Assembly (NCBI GenBank): GCA_020073215.1 | Contig: JAIQFO010000005.1 | Coordinates: 104,638-168,637, forward strand | Direction: 5' to 3' | Source of the DNA: Terriglobia bacterium | GTDB lineage: Bacteria > Acidobacteriota > Terriglobia > Terriglobales > Acidobacteriaceae | Length of the DNA stretch: 64,000 nucleotides | In this document: in pieces, positions 51,961-61,369 of the stretch | How the letters are laid out: every line of letters begins with the position of its first letter | Position numbering within the stretch: position 1 is the stretch's first letter | Program-made: the position numbers and the translations under genes | Notes under the pieces: model-generated | Databases searched by the model: none | The model's input: only the letters and a program-made list of their open reading frames with translations | What the model was told of the DNA's origin: nothing

Positions 51961-53202
51961 CTAGACCTGCGTCCACAGGTCCGCCCGCGGGTCTTCGGGA
52001 TTGAGCTTGGCCAGTTCGCGCAGCAGTTCCTTGGTTTTTTCGTCGCGCGGCATGGGGACGGTGATCTTTACTTCTACGATCTCATCCCCACGCACGCCGT
52101 CCTTGGTAGCCGAAGGCACGCCCTTTTCGCGGAGCCTCAGCTTCTGCCCAGACTGCGTCCCGGGAGGAATCTTCAGCATGCTGCGGCCATCGATGGTGGG
52201 CACTTCGATTTTCGATCCCAGCGCCGCTTCGACCGCCGTCACCGGCACGGTGATGTGGATGTCGTCGCCTTCGCGGTGGAACAGCGGGTGCTCGCCGATG
52301 CGGATGATGACGTAGAGATCGCCGACCCCGCCTCCACGAAGCCCCGCATTCCCCTTGCCCGCAATCCGAATGCGCTGCCCGTCGCGGGTTCCGGCCTTAA
52401 TGCGGATCTCGAGCGGATCGGTGCGCTCGACGCTGCCTTCGCCGTGGCACACCGGGCAGGTCGAAATGTTCTTACCCGTCCCATGGCATCGGGGACAGGT
52501 GACGTTAAACTTCATCCGGCCGCCCGTCTGCTCGATCGTCCCCTTGCCGTGACACTGCGGACATTGCCCAGGAGCTTCGATGAAGCCATTGCCGTGGCAG
52601 TTTCCGCAGACATCGCGCCGGGCGATATTGAGCTTCATGACGCCGCCGCGGATCGCCGTCCAGAAGGGCACGTTGACCTGGTACTCCAGATCGCTGCCGG
52701 GTTCCGGGCCCTCCTCGGCCTCACCGCGCCCGCCGCCACCGAAGATGCTGGAGAAAACATCGCGGAACCCGCCGCTCCCTCCGCTTGAACTCCTCCGACC
52801 GCCGGCGCGGCCGCCTTCGAACAGATCGGAAAAATCGAAGCCGCCGAAATCGACGTTGCTGGCTCCGCCCGAGTGGCGACCTCCGGGAAAACCTCCGCCA
52901 AAGTCGCCCGGGCCGGCCCCAGGCTGTCCGCCGCCGCGCGCGTAGGCCTCGGCTGTAGCGGGATCGATGTTGTCGGAATAGAAGCCGAGCTGGTCGTAGA
53001 TCTTCCGCTTCTTGGGATCGCTGAGAACGTCGTTGGCCTCAGAAAGCGTCTTAAACTTCTCTTCGGCCGCTTTATCACCGGGATTGACGTCAGGATGATA
53101 CTTGCGCGCCAGCTTCCGAAACGCCTTGCGGATATCGTCGGTCGAGGCAGACTTCTTTACGCCGAGGACGCCGTAATAATCTTTGTTGGTGGTCGTGGCC
53201 AT
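51961..53202 (-). CDS. dnaJ: Chaperone co-factor DnaJ
   Basis: The J domain covers 1-75 with HPD at 36-38. A long Gly/Phe-rich region follows (about 85-150). Four zinc-binding CxxCxGxG repeats are present ([32 protein letters not shown]), and a C-terminal substrate-binding domain follows. It stimulates DnaK ATPase and binds unfolded proteins. 413 residues. dnaK and grpE are not in the window. hspR, which typically represses it, lies 3 kb downstream on the same strand. Confidence 0.96.
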   Translation of the reverse strand: MATTTNKDYYGVLGVKKSASTDDIRKAFRKLARKYHPDVNPGDKAAEEKFKTLSEANDVLSDPKKRKIYDQLGFYSDNIDPATAEAYARGGGQPGAGPGDFGGGFPGGRHSGGASNVDFGGFDFSDLFEGGRAGGRRSSSGGSGGFRDVFSSIFGGGGRGEAEEGPEPGSDLEYQVNVPFWTAIRGGVMKLNIARRDVCGNCHGNGFIEAPGQCPQCHGKGTIEQTGGRMKFNVTCPRCHGTGKNISTCPVCHGEGSVERTDPLEIRIKAGTRDGQRIRIAGKGNAGLRGGGVGDLYVIIRIGEHPLFHREGDDIHITVPVTAVEAALGSKIEVPTIDGRSMLKIPPGTQSGQKLRLREKGVPSATKDGVRGDEIVEVKITVPMPRDEKTKELLRELAKLNPEDPRADLWTQV

Positions 53203-53423
53203 TTTTCCGCGATCAGCACTCAGCCATCAGTGGTATACGTTTCAATTGTGTCATCCTGAGCGCAACTTTGTCATGGGCGAAACGCAGTGACAGAGATTGA
53301 CAGCGTGCTTAGCAGCCCGTTGTGAAAGCACGCTTCGTAGCCGGGCACGCCTTCACAGGCTGTTTGGACGACCTCCAAAGAAGCAGATAGGCCGGGCACC
53401 GCGTTATACTCACCAGTAAGGAT

Positions 53424-54251
53424 ATGGCAATCGCCACCGCATCTGCCGGTCTCACCAGCTCGGCTCGGAGTCCTATGCCCCTTTCCGCGATCCTTGTCGA
53501 TGACGAACAACTGGCGCGCGACGAGCTCGCTTACCTGCTCAAAAACGCCGGCGACGTGACCGTGGTCGCACAGGGTAAGAACGGTCTGGAAGCCGTCAAC
53601 CTGATCAAGGAACACAATCCGGACCTGGTGTTTCTCGACGTTCAGATGCCGGGTTTAGACGGTTTCGGTGTCATCAAGAAGCTGCTCGACCGTAAAGTTC
53701 CCCTCCCCAAGATCGTCTTCGCGACCGCCTTCGACCAATACGCGGTGAAGGCGTTCGAGGTCAACGCCGTCGATTACATCCTGAAGCCGTTCGATAAGAA
53801 GCGAGTGGCACAGGCCGTCGAAAAAGCGCGGGCCAAGATAGAGGCAGGCGGGCCGGAAGACAAATTCGAAACCCTGGTGCGGATGCTGGAGTCGCAAAAA
53901 CCGCAGACGGCGAAGATTCTGATCAAAGCCGCGGGCAGATTATTCCTGACCGACGCGAAGGATATCTGCTACGCGACCATCGAAGACGGAGTGATCACGG
54001 TGGCCACCAGCGGCCATGCCAGCATGGAAGGCCAGTCGAATTGCCGCACGCTGGAAGAACTCTTCGACACTCTCGATCCCGATTCGTTCTGGCGGGCGCA
54101 CCGATCCTTTTTGGTCAATATCCACCACATCCGCGAAGTTGTGCCCTGGTTCAAAAGCTCCTACCAGCTGCGCATGGACGACAAGAAACAGACGGAAATT
54201 CCAGTGAGTCGCGCTCAGACCCGCCGCCTGCGGGAACTGTTCAACCTGTAA
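53424..54251 (+). CDS. LytTR-type response regulator (AlgR/LytR family)
   Basis: The receiver domain (about 20-140) has Asp72 in VFLDVQMPG as phosphoacceptor and KPFDKKR with the conserved Lys. A LytTR DNA-binding domain follows (about 170-275) with FWRAHRSFLVNIHHIREV. The first 17 residues precede the usual start MPLSAIL, so an ATG at 53475 may be the true start. No histidine kinase is adjacent. It probably binds paired direct repeats at target promoters. Confidence 0.93.
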   Translation: MAIATASAGLTSSARSPMPLSAILVDDEQLARDELAYLLKNAGDVTVVAQGKNGLEAVNLIKEHNPDLVFLDVQMPGLDGFGVIKKLLDRKVPLPKIVFATAFDQYAVKAFEVNAVDYILKPFDKKRVAQAVEKARAKIEAGGPEDKFETLVRMLESQKPQTAKILIKAAGRLFLTDAKDICYATIEDGVITVATSGHASMEGQSNCRTLEELFDTLDPDSFWRAHRSFLVNIHHIREVVPWFKSSYQLRMDDKKQTEIPVSRAQTRRLRELFNL

Positions 54252-54256
54252 GCAAC

Positions 54257-54324
54257 AGTTCCCAGTTCTTAGTAGCTGCTCGATGCGATTTTCACTAAGA
54301 ACTGAGAACTGAGAACCGAGAACT
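54257..54324. repeat. Inverted and direct repeat of an AACTGAGAACTG unit
   Basis: CAGTTCCCAGTTCTTAG and CTAAGAACTGAGAACTG are near reverse complements, and the right arm repeats the AACTGAG unit. It sits between convergent genes. Confidence 0.5.
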
Positions 54325-54362
54325 AAAAAAGGGGCGGACGCCAACAACCTCTTCGTCCGCCC
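54325..54362 (-). terminator. Terminator of the Crp-type gene
   Basis: GGGCGGACG (54332-54340) pairs perfectly with CGTCCGCCC (54354-54362). On the minus strand it is followed by TTTTTT (54330-54325). It lies 12 bases past the stop of the Crp-type gene. Confidence 0.85.
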
Positions 54363-54374
54363 GGGGAGGGACAC

Positions 54375-55085
54375 TCAAGCCGCAACGGCTTGCAAGGCGA
54401 TGCGATTCGGAATCACCAGCGTTTCGCCCTCCAGCCGAATCAAGTCTTTCCGCTTCATAACACTCAACAAACGAGTGACTGTTTCTCGCGACGATCCGAT
54501 CATTTGGGCGATTTCTTCGTGCGTAAATTCCGTGGGCACGCGGAGTTCCCGGTTGCAAGGCTCGCCCGCGACCCAGGAAAGCAGCAGGCGGGCCAGCTTT
54601 TCCGTCGAACTGCGGGCGAGCAGCAGCTCGTGGACATCGTCGAACGAGGTTGCAATGTCGCGGGCGAGCAGGGTAGCGCACGCGAGCGCGGCATGGCTGT
54701 CGCTCTCAATCAGACGCAGGAAGCTCTCCCGCTCGACAAACTTGATCTGGCAAAGCTCAATGGTGGTGACCGTAATCGGCGAAGGTCCCCCAGAGACCAC
54801 CGCGCTCAGCCCCAGCACTTGGCGGTCTCCCGCAATTTTCAGGATGATAGTCTTGCCATCGCGGGACTCGACCAAGAGCTTGGAGCGTCCGGAACAGGCA
54901 ATGTAGACGCCGCGCGGAATTTGGCCCTCCGCCAGCAAAGTGGCATTGCTGGGATACAGGGTCAGGTGCCCCATGGCGTTGAAATCACTCATCAGGGGCT
55001 GAGGCAGATTGCAGAAGTCACAGGTCCGCCTCAGGGTGCAGCTTAAACAGTCGTTCGGAATCGCGAAGCGCCGTGGAACACCCAT
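54375..55085 (-). CDS. Crp/Fnr family regulator with N-terminal cysteine cluster
   Basis: I start at the ATG at 55085 (MGVPRRF), with CAGGAG 5 bases upstream; a longer frame to 55145 lacks a site. Residues 13-25 hold CLSCTLRRTCDFC, four cysteines spaced CX2CX5CX2C. A cyclic-nucleotide-binding-like domain follows, then a winged helix-turn-helix with FTHEEIAQMIGSSRETVTRL. The Cys pattern suggests an iron-sulfur or zinc site, as in FNR-like oxygen sensors, though E. coli FNR spacing differs. 236 residues. It ends at a strong terminator. Targets unknown. Confidence 0.9.
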   Translation of the reverse strand: MGVPRRFAIPNDCLSCTLRRTCDFCNLPQPLMSDFNAMGHLTLYPSNATLLAEGQIPRGVYIACSGRSKLLVESRDGKTIILKIAGDRQVLGLSAVVSGGPSPITVTTIELCQIKFVERESFLRLIESDSHAALACATLLARDIATSFDDVHELLLARSSTEKLARLLLSWVAGEPCNRELRVPTEFTHEEIAQMIGSSRETVTRLLSVMKRKDLIRLEGETLVIPNRIALQAVAA

Positions 55086-55497
55086 ACAATCTCCTGGGTC
55101 GACGAGACTTGGCTGGTGGAATCGTTCGCCGGGGAGGGACGGCAATGCGCCACGCGTGAGCTAATGCACCTTGACTGCCACATGCTCGCGAGGGACTAAC
55201 TGGCTATAACTTAACCGCTTAGGATGGTTTGAACGAGCAGCGTGACCAAGGCGATGCCGGGGCACGGGCCCTTCTGCCGACAATTGGGCAGGTATCGCTC
55301 TCGCCGTCTCAACTCCGGACGGTGCGTGCTTTGTATCAGGGCATCCCTTAGCAATGCCGAAAGTCCTTCGAAGGCACATGTCCCGAGGAGGGCATCGAAG
55401 GCCGACTTTTTCCGCAGCCTCTTCAGCGAAGGTGGCTGAAGGTGCTGCCCTCGGCATCGCTAAAGCAATGCCCTGATACAAATCGCACAGACCACGC
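55086..55497. other. Intergenic region with a composite repeat
   Basis: This holds the promoter of the Crp-type gene and the 3' side of the sigma-54 activator gene. Its main content is a 153-base inverted-repeat unit (55330-55482), listed separately. No gene is seen. Confidence 0.55.
55330..55482. repeat. Composite dispersed repeat with 15-bp terminal inverted repeats
   Basis: TTTGTATCAGGGCAT at 55330-55344 and ATGCCCTGATACAAA at 55468-55482 are perfect reverse complements. Each continues into a GGCATC...GATGCC-type hairpin. It is two copies of the family at 35257, in opposite orientation, a BIME-like arrangement. Confidence 0.75.
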
Positions 55498-57552
55498 CTA
55501 ATGCAGATAATCCATGCGCGAAATTCCCAGCCGCTGCATCTTGTACTGCAGGGTGGTGCGCTTGAGGCCCAGACGCGCCGCGGCGCCCGACGGACCTGAC
55601 AGGGCGCCCCGGGTCTGGCGCAGAATCTCGATGATGTGCTCGCGTTCCTTGTCGCGCAGCGTAACATCGGAATCGGAAGGCTGGCGTGAGATTTCCTCGC
55701 GCAACTCGCCGAGCGGCGCGCTCAGCCGGGTGCCTTCCGACAGGATCACCGAGCGTTCGATAAAATTCTCCAGCTCGCGGATGTTCCCTGGCCATTTCCA
55801 GCGCGCCATCGCTTGGACCGCCTCCTCGGGGATCACTTCGATCCGCTTGTGGAGCCGGGCCGCGCATTTTTCTACGAAATGGCGAACCAGCAGGGGGATG
55901 TCCTCGCGCCGTTCGCGCAATGCCGGCAGATGCAGGGGAAACACGTGCAAGCGGTAGAACAAGTCGCTGCGGAATTCTTTTTCTTCGACCGCCCGAACCA
56001 GATCGCGATTGGTGGCGGCGATCAGCCGCACGTCCACCCGGATCGTCTTCGTTCCTCCCAGCCGCTCGAACTCCTGGTCCTGCAGAACGCGCAGCAATTT
56101 GGGCTGCAACTCCAGGGGAATATCTCCCACCTCGTCGAGCAACAAAGTGCCCTTGTCCGCTAATTCCAGCCGGCCGAGCTTCTGGCTTACCGCTCCGGTG
56201 AACGCCCCCTTTTCGTGGCCGAACAGTTCGCTTTCCAGCAGTCCGGTGGGAATGGCGGCGCAGTTTAGCTTGATGAAGTTGCGGTCCTTCCGCCGGCTCA
56301 TGCTGTGAATCACGCGGGCGATCAGTTCTTTGCCGGTCCCGGTTTCGCCGGTAATGAGGACGGTGGAATCGGTGTCGGCGACGATGGCGGCATAGTCCAA
56401 CACACGTTTCAAGGAGGGGCTGTTGCCAACGATATCTTCGGACCGGTTCGCGCTCCGGATTTCGTACTCCAAATAGCGCTTTTCCTGGGCCAGTCGGTCT
56501 TTGAGTTGTGCGATCTCGCGATAGGCGTGCGCATTCCGGAGCGCAACCGCGATCTGGTTGGCTACCTGTTCCAGGTATTCAACCTCTGACGGGCCGAAAG
56601 CATTCTCCTTCATGCTGCTCGGATTCAATGCTCCCCACACCTGATCGCCCGCGAGAAGCGGCACACTGCAAACCGATCGAACCCCAACTTCATTCATGGC
56701 GATCGCCAGGGGTTCGTTCATGTCTTGCAAATCGCTGGCGGTGAGGAAGACAACGTCTCGGGTTTGGATCGCCCGCGCCGAGAGCGATTGCTCAAGCGGA
56801 ATCGCCCTTCCGTGGTTGACGAAAGGCTCCCATTCCAGAGCATCTCCATACAGGTGCACGTTCTTGCCCTCCTCGTCCAGCAGCGCCAGGACGGTCCGGT
56901 CGTAGCGCGCGATGCCCCGAAGGCTGGAAAGAATGGCCGACAACACCTTTTCCAGTTCGAGGCTGGAACTGAGTTTCCGGCTGATCGCGACCAGGCTCTG
57001 CTGTTCCTCGAAGGCGCGGTGCGCTTTTTCCTTCTCCAGCGCAAGTGCTCCGATCAGCGCGACGCGCGAGAGGAATTCGACGTCCTCGCGTTCCAGAACC
57101 TGGTCGGGAGCGCTCTTGCCCAGGCCAAGGGCCCCAAAACGGCTGGTAGGCGTGCTCATGGGAAGCGCGGTGTACGACCGGACGCCGTGATTGAGCCATA
57201 CCGGTACGCACCCGGGAAAGCGCTGCTCGCGCTCGGTGTCGGGAATGGCGATCGGTTCCTGATGTTCCCACGCCCAGCCCGTCACCGCTTTATCAACCGG
57301 GCTAGTCTCGAACTCTCCACTCTCCTGGTTCTTTTTCCAATAGCGATTGAGCATGCAATCCCGGCGCGGGTCGTGGAGGGAGAGACTCAGCAGTTCGCCT
57401 CCCGTAAGGTCGAGCACCGGGGGGGCAAGTTCTTTGAAGGCGTCGGGCAGGCTGTTAGCTCGCGCTACCATGTCGGTAATCTCAAGCAACAATCGATACC
57501 GACTGTGTTCGGACGAGGGATCTCCCCCGATTGCGAATTTGCCTGCTGACAT
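55498..57552 (-). CDS. Sigma-54-dependent transcriptional activator with two GAF-type sensor domains
   Basis: Two GAF-like domains lie at about 15-170 and 185-345. The AAA+ domain has Walker A GETGTGKE (402-409), the sigma-54 contact loop GAFTGA (449-454) and Walker B LLLDEVGD (470-477). A Fis-type helix-turn-helix closes the protein (AARLGLKRTTLQYKMQRLGI). It activates RNA polymerase with sigma-54 on a signal bound by the GAF domains. 684 residues. Not adjacent to an obvious target operon. Confidence 0.95.
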   Translation of the reverse strand: MSAGKFAIGGDPSSEHSRYRLLLEITDMVARANSLPDAFKELAPPVLDLTGGELLSLSLHDPRRDCMLNRYWKKNQESGEFETSPVDKAVTGWAWEHQEPIAIPDTEREQRFPGCVPVWLNHGVRSYTALPMSTPTSRFGALGLGKSAPDQVLEREDVEFLSRVALIGALALEKEKAHRAFEEQQSLVAISRKLSSSLELEKVLSAILSSLRGIARYDRTVLALLDEEGKNVHLYGDALEWEPFVNHGRAIPLEQSLSARAIQTRDVVFLTASDLQDMNEPLAIAMNEVGVRSVCSVPLLAGDQVWGALNPSSMKENAFGPSEVEYLEQVANQIAVALRNAHAYREIAQLKDRLAQEKRYLEYEIRSANRSEDIVGNSPSLKRVLDYAAIVADTDSTVLITGETGTGKELIARVIHSMSRRKDRNFIKLNCAAIPTGLLESELFGHEKGAFTGAVSQKLGRLELADKGTLLLDEVGDIPLELQPKLLRVLQDQEFERLGGTKTIRVDVRLIAATNRDLVRAVEEKEFRSDLFYRLHVFPLHLPALRERREDIPLLVRHFVEKCAARLHKRIEVIPEEAVQAMARWKWPGNIRELENFIERSVILSEGTRLSAPLGELREEISRQPSDSDVTLRDKEREHIIEILRQTRGALSGPSGAAARLGLKRTTLQYKMQRLGISRMDYLH

Positions 57553-58079
57553 GCGGACACCTCCCTGCTCCTACCGAGTACTTCTGTTGACAACCTGTTT
57601 TGAGCAGGAACTGGGGGCCATCGCGGCTTGCCAAGCTGCGGGACTCAAGTTCAATATTGCGTCGCAGTCGTTGGTTCCTTGCATGGGAACCAATCTCATC
57701 CTCCCCGGACGGGGAGCCCCCTCAGGTTCTGCAACGCGGTTTTCGCGGTTCGTGCCTTCCGGTCATAACTATTCTTACTCCGTCACCCGTTCACGCGCAA
57801 GTTATTCCCGAGAGCGTCCAGCAGTGTGGGAGATACTCCGGATTCACTTCTCCCTGAGTGGCACAGCGGAAATGGTATATGCCTCCAGTAATACTGGGCT
57901 GGCAGCGACTTTCTGTTACGAAAACCGAACAGACGCTTACCAGGACCCGCCCGCTGGGTGCGACCGTTCGTGTAGGTCTCGGTCCATTCGGAGGGAACCG
58001 CACTGCAACCGCGCGTGTTTCCCTGTTCCAAAATCCGAAAATCCAGTAGGAAGCTCGTATTCATGCGCCATCGAAACCG
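57553..58079. other. Intergenic gap between divergent regulators
   Basis: No convincing gene is found in these 527 bases. A plus-strand frame crossing 57347-58192 is a shadow with poor composition. The region likely holds promoters for both neighbouring regulator genes. Confidence 0.5.
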
Positions 58080-58955
58080 ATGTTAGAATATCCCCCGAGG
58101 GGGTTGCCGGTTGTGCAACTAAATGGTGGTCAAAGGCTTCGCGCGCTGAGAGAAACCCTTGGCTATCGTATGCGGGACGTGGAGTTGGCTAGTAACCAGA
58201 TCGCGCAGAGATTTAAGAGTGACGAATTCGCCATTCCGCCCAGCCGCCTGTCCGACATAGAAACCAAGGGCATCATCCCGAGTATTTTTAGGTTCTATTC
58301 GTTTGCCGCTATTTATCGGCGAGAATATCGGGAGTTGCTGTCCTTCTATGGCCTCGAACTGAATGGCATCTCGGCGGACATGGGTTTTGGGCGTCCGCAG
58401 AAGTCTCACGTGTCCGAAGCATCGAGCAACGTCACCCAAGTCCGGATGCCGACGCGTCTCGATCCCGGATTCTCGCTCCAGAAAACAACCGACCTGCGAC
58501 GTGCCATCGAACAATGGGGCACTGTGCCCATGGCTTACCTTGAGCTGTTATGCGATGACCGATTCACCTACGGGTATATAGGGTCGGAAGATTTCACCAT
58601 GTATCCCATTCTTCCGCCCGGCAGTTTCGTGCAAGTGGACGAATCCAGGAACAAGGTAGGGGAAGGACCATGGCGTTCGGAGTTTGAGCGTCCTATTTAC
58701 TTTGTGGAAATGCGCGATGGATATACCTGCTGCTGGTGCTCGGTCAAGCGCGACTCCATTGTCCTGCAACCCCATCCCCTGTCTCCGGATGCAGTGCGTG
58801 TTCTTAAGTACCCGCAAGAGGCCGAGGTTCTAGGGCAGGTTATCGGGGTTGCAATGCGCTTGGGAGATTGGCACTATCCTGGTTCTCAACCAACGCCAAA
58901 AGTGCGCTCAGCACTGACCTCAGATGCGCCCGGGCAGCTGGGGAAAGGGGCTTAG
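58080..58955 (+). CDS. XRE-type helix-turn-helix protein with C-terminal peptidase-like fold
   Basis: The N-terminus (about 18-80) has LRALRETLGYRMRDVELAS and PPSRLSDIETKGI, an XRE-like DNA-binding pattern with an unusually long loop. Residues 150-270 look like an S24/LexA-type beta fold (PILPPGSFVQVD followed by YFVEMRDGYTCCWC), but no Ser-Lys pair is clear. It may be a repressor responding to a ligand. Its last 116 bases overlap the convergent gene at 58840-59259. 291 residues. Confidence 0.8.
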   Translation: MLEYPPRGLPVVQLNGGQRLRALRETLGYRMRDVELASNQIAQRFKSDEFAIPPSRLSDIETKGIIPSIFRFYSFAAIYRREYRELLSFYGLELNGISADMGFGRPQKSHVSEASSNVTQVRMPTRLDPGFSLQKTTDLRRAIEQWGTVPMAYLELLCDDRFTYGYIGSEDFTMYPILPPGSFVQVDESRNKVGEGPWRSEFERPIYFVEMRDGYTCCWCSVKRDSIVLQPHPLSPDAVRVLKYPQEAEVLGQVIGVAMRLGDWHYPGSQPTPKVRSALTSDAPGQLGKGA

Positions 58956-59259
58956 GCGGAGATTGCGCCAGCGTAGCCAGAAATTCCCTTTCTGTCAGAT
59001 GCTCTTTCGCGCAGGATGCAGGCACGTCTTTGAGCAGCGCGGCCAAAGGCTTCTTCAAGATTTCCGACAGCAGTACACGATGCGACGCACCGATGGCGCG
59101 TTGTGCGGCCTCATCGCCATACACTTTCGCTAAACCCCAGTGGCCGTATTGTCCCTCGTCGTTACGCAAACTGCCAACGTAGGAAAGTCTTCCCAACAGT
59201 CCCGGGACAACCCCTAGGGTATTCGCTTCAAAATCCTCGAGAGCGGATTTCAGTCTCAT
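58840..59259 (-). CDS. Hypothetical helical protein overlapping the XRE gene tail-to-tail
   Basis: The 139-residue product is helical, Ala/Leu-rich and soluble. It opens MRLKSALEDFEANTLGVVPG. Its C-terminal half runs antisense to the end of the XRE-type gene for 116 bases. I do not recognise it, but the composition and the even hydrophobic pattern look protein-like. Either it or the overlap end of the XRE gene might be over-extended. Confidence 0.65.
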   Translation of the reverse strand: MRLKSALEDFEANTLGVVPGLLGRLSYVGSLRNDEGQYGHWGLAKVYGDEAAQRAIGASHRVLLSEILKKPLAALLKDVPASCAKEHLTEREFLATLAQSPPKPLSPAARAHLRSVLSALLALVENQDSANLPSALQPR

Positions 59260-59611
59260 TTTTTTTACGAATTCCGGAATGACATTGAAGTCAAACTAAG
59301 TGCAAGAAACCCTTCCGCCGCAGGCAATGTAACACGGTACGAACTCTTTCGCAAAGGAGAACTACCGTGGTTCCTTGGCCGTGGTAAATGCCTCAAAGAC
59401 TCTTGCCGTCCATCAGCGGTTTAGCACGAGTGCGAGCTCTTCCGCACAGGAAGAATACCGTGAATCCTTGGCCCTTTTAGTGCCTTCGACTCTTGGCTGA
59501 TAGAATTCCCGAGCCGGTTCATAGCGTCAGGGTGCCAAAATGGGACGGGCCGGGAAGGGAATCGTGGGGTCTCAGTTGAAAGGAGCAAGGTACGGGCTTA
59601 TAGTGCCATAA
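59260..59611. other. Intergenic region with a degenerate 93-bp tandem duplication
   Basis: Copy 1 (59341-59404, starting GAACTCTTTCGCAAAGGAGA) and copy 2 (59434-59495, starting GAGCTCTTCCGCACAGGAAG) align along their length with an offset of 93. Each can form a small hairpin (for example TCTTCC with GGAAGA). It may be a regulatory site or small RNA. No gene is seen. Confidence 0.55.
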
Positions 59612-60382
59612 GTGCTTCCACTCAACTGGCACAAACTGCTGTTGCTTTTCCTGTGGATCACGCCGCCTGTGCTTCTCGGCGTGCTCGCGGTCGTCCTGTG
59701 CAAGCGCCGCTTGCACTGCGGATTCCCGGTCTTTTTCGCCTACGTGCTTTACGAGATTGCTAGGTTTGGTTCGCTGTTCGCGTTATCTTCCGTCCTTGGC
59801 GTGACCAGCGAGCCCTATGCATATGCTTTTTCCGTAGCACTATTGCTCGACATCGCTCTGCGTTTTGGTGTGATTGACGAGGTTTCTAAAGATTTGTTTC
59901 GCGGATCCCGGCTGCTGAAGGTGGCAGCGAGGCGATTGTTGCAATCCGTAGCAGGTCTGCTGCTTGTAGGGGGGGCTCTGCTCGCTGTCTATGCGCCCGG
60001 GAACAATAGCGTCAGGTGGCACGCCGGCATATCCGTCGTCAACCGGGGAGCGGCTATGGTTCAGTGTGGCTTGCTCATTTGTTTGTTGCTATTTTCCCGC
60101 TTCCTGGGCTTGTCCTGGCGTCGGCCCGCATTTGGGATCGCGCTGGGTCTGGGCATACTGACAAGCGTTGATCTTGCCACTTCCGCTATTCGGGTGGAAT
60201 TCACCAGTGATGGAACGAGGGATTTCTTGAATTTGCTGATAGCCGTCGCCTCTCTCGTTTGTGTTTCGATCTGGATCGGGTATTTGCGGGCGCCCGAACT
60301 TGAACCTACGTCCGTCGCGGTTGTTCCCCATGATGAGGTGGAGACATGGAACCGGGAATTGCAACGCTTGGTCAGGCACTGA
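59612..60382 (+). CDS. Seven-helix membrane protein of unknown function
   Basis: About seven hydrophobic segments run through the 256 residues. The start is GTG at 59612 by the frame, with no strong ribosome site. The C-terminus is acidic and cytoplasmic-looking. It overlaps the next gene by 37 bases, so the two are translated in step. I do not recognise the family. It may form a complex with the downstream single-pass protein. Confidence 0.7.
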   Translation: MLPLNWHKLLLLFLWITPPVLLGVLAVVLCKRRLHCGFPVFFAYVLYEIARFGSLFALSSVLGVTSEPYAYAFSVALLLDIALRFGVIDEVSKDLFRGSRLLKVAARRLLQSVAGLLLVGGALLAVYAPGNNSVRWHAGISVVNRGAAMVQCGLLICLLLFSRFLGLSWRRPAFGIALGLGILTSVDLATSAIRVEFTSDGTRDFLNLLIAVASLVCVSIWIGYLRAPELEPTSVAVVPHDEVETWNRELQRLVRH

Positions 60383-60951
60383 TCAGCCGGACAATGATCG
60401 GTCAGACACTGATCGCCACTTGGACTCTGGTCGCCGTCGCCTTCATCGCGCTGGTGATCCTGCTGTACGTTGCCATCCGCAGTCGCACGCGCCGGATTGA
60501 TTTGGAGGGAACCGTCCAGGCGTTCCGTTCTCTCGACATTGAGGCCTTTAGGAACCTGGTCGACCCAGCCGAGGAAGCGTTTCTTCGCAATCATCTGCCG
60601 CTCAAGAAGTTCCGCGACATTAAGCGACAGCGCGCGTGGGCAGCGTTCCTTTACGCGTGGGAAGCGGGAAGGGCCGCCACGGCGCTGGCCAAGGTCGGTC
60701 AAGCCGCGCAACGGAGTTTGGACCCAGAGATCGCGGCGTCCGGTGCTCAGGTTACCGAAAACGCTTTTCGCTTGCGATTGCAGAGTTTGAGGGTTGGCCT
60801 CCGCCTGCTGACTGAAGTCTTACTGCCTGGCCTGTCGAGCCGGTCTCTTCCCTCCTTGGCGGATCAGTACGAGCGGGCGGCCCAAACACTGTTTCGTCTC
60901 GGCCGATTTCCCGCTCGAGCGCCCAAGCTGGCGCGCTCCAAAACCGCCTGA
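60346..60951 (+). CDS. Single-pass membrane protein of unknown function
   Basis: One hydrophobic helix (about 22-46, LIATWTLVAVAFIALVILLY) anchors a cytoplasmic, helical, Arg/Ala/Leu-rich body with a Leu-rich C-terminal helix. 201 residues. It overlaps the seven-helix gene by 37 bases. Function unknown; the pair looks like a small membrane module. Confidence 0.7.
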   Translation: MEPGIATLGQALISRTMIGQTLIATWTLVAVAFIALVILLYVAIRSRTRRIDLEGTVQAFRSLDIEAFRNLVDPAEEAFLRNHLPLKKFRDIKRQRAWAAFLYAWEAGRAATALAKVGQAAQRSLDPEIAASGAQVTENAFRLRLQSLRVGLRLLTEVLLPGLSSRSLPSLADQYERAAQTLFRLGRFPARAPKLARSKTA

Positions 60952-60981
60952 TGCCGCGGAAAGGGCTAGGGCAAGCGTGGT

Positions 60982-61302
60982 ATGGTGTGGACTGAGATGG
61001 CACGCGGCTGGGAGAGCAAGTCGGTAGAACAACAGCAAGAAGAAATGGCGGAGCAGCGGAAGTCCTTCCGAGAAAAGATTGCCCGCGTACCGCTGTCGCC
61101 CACGCCCACGCCAAAAGAGCAGCAGCGCAACCGGAAGCGCGAAGGCCTGCTTCTCTCCCGGGGCCGCCTCACGCAACAACTGCAAGCAGCCAGCCACCCT
61201 CGTCACCGCCGGATGCTGGAGCAGGCGATCGCGGAGTTGGACCGTCAATTGTCTTCTTTTGAATCGGTTGCCGACACGCCGTCACCAAAGTCACCCGCCT
61301 GA
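60982..61302 (+). CDS. Small hypothetical protein with coiled-coil-like region (106 aa)
   Basis: The product is very rich in Gln, Glu, Arg and Lys, with VEQQQEEMAEQRKSFREK and a second helix LTQQLQAASHPRHRRMLEQA. A start at 60997 is also possible. It is soluble and likely helical. It lies 30 bases after the membrane pair and may share its transcript. Confidence 0.55.
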   Translation: MVWTEMARGWESKSVEQQQEEMAEQRKSFREKIARVPLSPTPTPKEQQRNRKREGLLLSRGRLTQQLQAASHPRHRRMLEQAIAELDRQLSSFESVADTPSPKSPA

Positions 61303-61369
61303 CCGCATACCTCCCATAACGAAAACCGCGGTCCAGTTCGCCGCCCCCTGACGTATAATCCAAACGTTG

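Noticed and set aside
57347..58192. 281-codon plus-strand frame
   Set aside because: It overlaps the sigma-54 activator and the XRE gene in other frames, has no ribosome site and no recognisable domain.
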